Position numbers and translations under genes: made by a program
Assembly: GCF_004339805.1 (NCBI RefSeq)
Contig: NZ_SLUI01000010.1
Coordinates: 62,001 to 126,000, forward strand
Source: Anaerospora hongkongensis
Lineage (GTDB): Bacteria > Bacillota > Negativicutes > Sporomusales > DSM-15969
Reading direction: 5' to 3'
Length of the DNA: 64,000 nucleotides
Shown: positions 61,799 to 64,000 of the stretch, in pieces
Numbering within the stretch: position 1 is the first letter of the stretch
Layout of the letters: every line of letters starts with the position of its first letter
The notes under the pieces: generated by a model
Database searches by the model: none
The model's input: the letters and a program-made list of their open reading frames with translations, nothing else
Told to the model about the DNA's origin: nothing

Positions 61799-63688
61799 AT
61801 GTTAAAACAATTTTTGGTGACAAGTAAACAAGACATGCAGGATCGCGGTTGGGAGCAACTTGATTTCTTATTAATCAGTGGTGATGCCTATGTAGATCAT
61901 CCCAGTTTCGGACCGGCCATTATCGGGCGTTTGCTAGAGAAGCAAGGTTATAAAGTTGGCATTATTGCTCAGCCCGACTGGCGTTCTACCGCTGACTTTA
62001 AGCGGCTTGGTAAGCCGCGTCTGGCTGTCTTGGTTACTGCAGGAAATCTGGACTCTATGCTGAATAAATTCACGGCCGCTAAAAAATATCGCAGTACCGA
62101 TAATTACTCACCGGGCGGACAGGCTGGGCGGCGACCCGATCGGGCCACGATTGTGTATTGCAATCGGGTGCGGGAGGTCTGGAAGAAAATACCGCTGATT
62201 ATTGGTGGCATTGAAGCCAGCTTAAGACGGTTTTCGCATTATGACTATTGGTCAGATAGTGTTCGGCGCTCGATCCTGATTGATTCGCGAGCCGACCTAT
62301 TAATTTACGGCATGGGAGAAAAGCAAATAAAAGAGGTTGCTGAACAGCTTTCCCAGGGAATCGCCGTAGCGCATATTCGTGACGTACGCGGCACTTGTTA
62401 TCCGGCAGATGATGTAGAGCATTTATGGGATTATATTGAAACTCCTGCTCATGAAGCCGTAAATTTAGACAAGCAGGCCTTTGCAAAAGCTTTCAAAATA
62501 CAATATGAAGAGCAGGATCCAATTCGGGGAAAAACGGTAATACAGCGCCACGGTGAGACTGTTATTGTACAGAATCCCCCGGCATTGCCGCTATCTACTG
62601 AAGAAATGGATGAAATCTACGACTTGCCATATATACGTACTTTTCATCCCAATTACGAAAAAGATGGCGGTGTACCCGCCATTCAGGAAGTGAAATTCAG
62701 TTTAGTTAGTCATCGTGGCTGCTTTGGCGGATGCAGTTTTTGTGCAATTGTATCTCATCAGGGCCGTATTATTCAAAGCCGAAGCCAACAGTCCATTATT
62801 GACGAAGCAATATTAATTACAAAAATGCCTGACTTTAAAGGCTATATTCATGATGTCGGTGGACCAACAGCCAATTTTCGCATGCCGGCTTGCAGTCACC
62901 AGGAAGTTCGGGGAGCTTGTAAGGGACGGCACTGTTTAGCCCCGAGCCCTTGTAAGAATCTCGCTACCGATCATAGCGACTATTTGCAATTACTGCGAAC
63001 CCTGAGGGCTCTCCCGGGAGTAAAGAAAGTCTTCATCAGATCAGGATTACGATACGATTATCTGCTGGCTGCCAAAGATAATGAGTTTTTGACGGAGCTC
63101 TGCGAACATCATGTAAGCGGGCAATTAAAGGTTGCGCCGGAGCATATTGCAGCTAAAGTAACACGTTTGATGGGCAAGTCGGGTAAGGAAACTTATGTAA
63201 AATTTATGAATGCCTATAAGCGAACGAATGCTGCTCTCGGTAAGGAACAGTATTTAGTGCCATACTTCATGTCCAGTCATCCGGGTTCAAGTTTAAAAGA
63301 GGCTGTCGAATTGGCTGAATTTCTACGCGATATCGGCTACCAGCCCGAGCAAGTCCAGGACTTCATCCCTACTCCAGGAAGCTTATCTACGGTCATGTAT
63401 CATACCGGGTTGAATCCATTGACCGGTGAGAAAGTCTATGTTGCTAAAGATCCTCATGAAAAAAAACTGCAGCGGGCTTTGATGCAGTTCCGCAATCCGA
63501 AGAATTACGAACTTGTTTTTGAAGCATTAAGCAAAGCTCACCGGGGAGATTTGATTGGCTTTGGTCCGAAATGTCTCATTCGACCAAAGCGAAATGTTGC
63601 TCAGCCAAGAGCGCTGACACATAAAAAACCAGGCAAGCCATCTGCTGCACAGAAGCAATCAACAAAAAAGCAAGCTAGCCGCCGCTAG
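61799..63688 (+). CDS. YgiQ family radical SAM protein
   Basis: A 629-aa member of the UPF0313/YgiQ family. It starts with the [19 protein letters not shown] block. The radical SAM motif is CFGGCSFC (C-x3-C-x2-C) near residue 310, after [17 protein letters not shown] near 140. The basic tail (about 595-629) is Lys/Arg/Gln-rich. Function of YgiQ is unknown. ATG 61799 after GGAGAG. Its stop codon lies in the terminator stem. Confidence 0.93.
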   Translation: MLKQFLVTSKQDMQDRGWEQLDFLLISGDAYVDHPSFGPAIIGRLLEKQGYKVGIIAQPDWRSTADFKRLGKPRLAVLVTAGNLDSMLNKFTAAKKYRSTDNYSPGGQAGRRPDRATIVYCNRVREVWKKIPLIIGGIEASLRRFSHYDYWSDSVRRSILIDSRADLLIYGMGEKQIKEVAEQLSQGIAVAHIRDVRGTCYPADDVEHLWDYIETPAHEAVNLDKQAFAKAFKIQYEEQDPIRGKTVIQRHGETVIVQNPPALPLSTEEMDEIYDLPYIRTFHPNYEKDGGVPAIQEVKFSLVSHRGCFGGCSFCAIVSHQGRIIQSRSQQSIIDEAILITKMPDFKGYIHDVGGPTANFRMPACSHQEVRGACKGRHCLAPSPCKNLATDHSDYLQLLRTLRALPGVKKVFIRSGLRYDYLLAAKDNEFLTELCEHHVSGQLKVAPEHIAAKVTRLMGKSGKETYVKFMNAYKRTNAALGKEQYLVPYFMSSHPGSSLKEAVELAEFLRDIGYQPEQVQDFIPTPGSLSTVMYHTGLNPLTGEKVYVAKDPHEKKLQRALMQFRNPKNYELVFEALSKAHRGDLIGFGPKCLIRPKRNVAQPRALTHKKPGKPSAAQKQSTKKQASRR

Positions 63689-63704
63689 CTTGCTTTTTTG
63701 TGGT
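63664..63704 (+). terminator. Bidirectional terminator between ygiQ and the convergent gene
   Basis: AAAAAAGCAAGCTAGC and GCTAGCTTGCTTTTTT form a perfect 16-pair palindrome around a four-base loop. A- and T-runs on both sides let it end transcription from both directions. It overlaps the last codons and the stop of ygiQ. Confidence 0.9.
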
Positions 63705-64000
63705 TTATTGAATATCAGGCTTTATGGCAAACAATTTTCTACATGTATCTGACAACAGGTAAATCGCAATGAGACCGTGCGGGACAACGACAAGCACACC
63801 CATTCCCAGCATTCCCTGCAGCATGAGAACGATACCTAAAATAACAGACAGAATAGAGAGAGCTAATTCTAAAAATCGCGCCCAGGGTTTTAATTTTATT
63901 AGTCCATAGGCTGGCAAGGCATATAACAGCATGGATATCAGATTGCCGAATGTCATTACGAGATTGGATTGTGATACGAGGTTATTATATGCAGCTAACA
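63705..64000 (-). CDS. Membrane protein fragment, partial at the right edge
   Basis: The only minus-strand gene. From ATG 63956 it would be 83 aa with three hydrophobic segments (LISMLLYALPAYGLI; LALSILSVILGIVLML; MGVLVVVPHGLIAIYLL) ending FAIKPDIQ. That ATG has no ribosome site, and the frame stays open to the window end with reasonable sequence (NNLVSQSNLV before it), so the true start is probably outside. No family recognised; general small integral membrane protein. It converges on ygiQ at a shared terminator. Confidence 0.65.
   Translation of the reverse strand, partial: LAAYNNLVSQSNLVMTFGNLISMLLYALPAYGLIKLKPWARFLELALSILSVILGIVLMLQGMLGMGVLVVVPHGLIAIYLLSDTCRKLFAIKPDIQ

Noticed and set aside
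1..64000. CRISPR arrays, insertion sequences, prophage, toxin-antitoxin or defence genes
   Set aside because: No direct repeat array, transposase, integrase or defence-type protein was seen; the window is conserved backbone.

Overview
The window is one long stretch of conserved chromosomal backbone from an endospore-forming, low-to-moderate-GC Firmicute. The markers are the complete spoIIIAA-AH operon, spoIVB, spo0A, a SpoIIIE/FtsK translocase, tepA-ylzJ, IreB, and B. subtilis-like gene orders (recJ position-apt-relA-dtd; alaS-ireB-yqgF-yrzB-mltG; pepP-efp-spoIIIA; nusB-xseAB-ispA-dxs-tlyA-nadK-argR-recN-spoIVB-spo0A; asd-lysC-dapA-rnj-tepA-ylzJ-spoIIIE). The dtd-MBL-AI-2E-Fur-HemZ-hisS-aspS arrangement and the protein style suggest a spore-forming Negativicute (Sporomusa/Pelosinus-like). 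That is an inference, because nothing here codes for an outer membrane. All genes but one read left to right. I saw no tRNA, rRNA, CRISPR array, transposase or prophage gene.

Layout. 1-11.8 kb: a HIRAN/RecQ-type helicase cut by the left edge, apt, the (p)ppGpp enzyme, dtd, a metallo-hydrolase, an AI-2E family permease, Fur, HemZ, hisS, aspS. 11.8-12.1 kb: a 6S RNA gene with its own terminator. 12.2-19.9 kb: threonine aldolase, RarA, the iscR-iscS-iscU-mnmA iron-sulfur/tRNA-thiolation operon, small PRC-barrel, zinc-ribbon and YtxH-like genes, a second AI-2E permease. 20-28.7 kb: alaS, ireB, yqgF, DUF1292, mltG, an O-methyltransferase, a U32-family protein, DUF4911, a class B PBP. 28.8-36.2 kb: pepP, efp, a CD1247-type zinc-ribbon protein, spoIIIAA-AH. 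36.3-48.6 kb: the Asp23/AmaP/DUF2273 envelope set, nusB, a TsaD-like paralogue, xseAB, isoprenoid genes (ispA, dxs), tlyA, nadK, mnmM, argR, recN. 48.8-51.1 kb: spoIVB and spo0A. 51.1-55.6 kb: a lysine riboswitch controlling dapB-asd-lysC-dapA. 55.6-64 kb: RNase J, tepA, ylzJ, ftsK/spoIIIE, a RodZ-like protein, YgiQ, and a convergent membrane-protein fragment at the right edge.

How the genes connect. IscS sulfur feeds IscU cluster assembly and MnmA thiolation, and a candidate IscR operator lies between the promoter and iscR. MnmA, the U32 protein and MnmM all fall in families that modify U34 of tRNA. The sporulation genes cover the master regulator (Spo0A), the forespore-mother cell channel (SpoIIIA), the sigma-K checkpoint protease (SpoIVB) and DNA translocation (SpoIIIE). 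Two promoters, before spo0A and before ftsK, share an unusual layout: a SigH-like promoter whose -10 element overlaps a perfect TGTCGAA Spo0A box.

I did not find a clearly undescribed multi-gene system. The points most worth checking are the helicase that enters from the left edge at the recJ position, the paired SigH/0A-box promoters, an inverted-repeat element before xseA, and several structured leaders.
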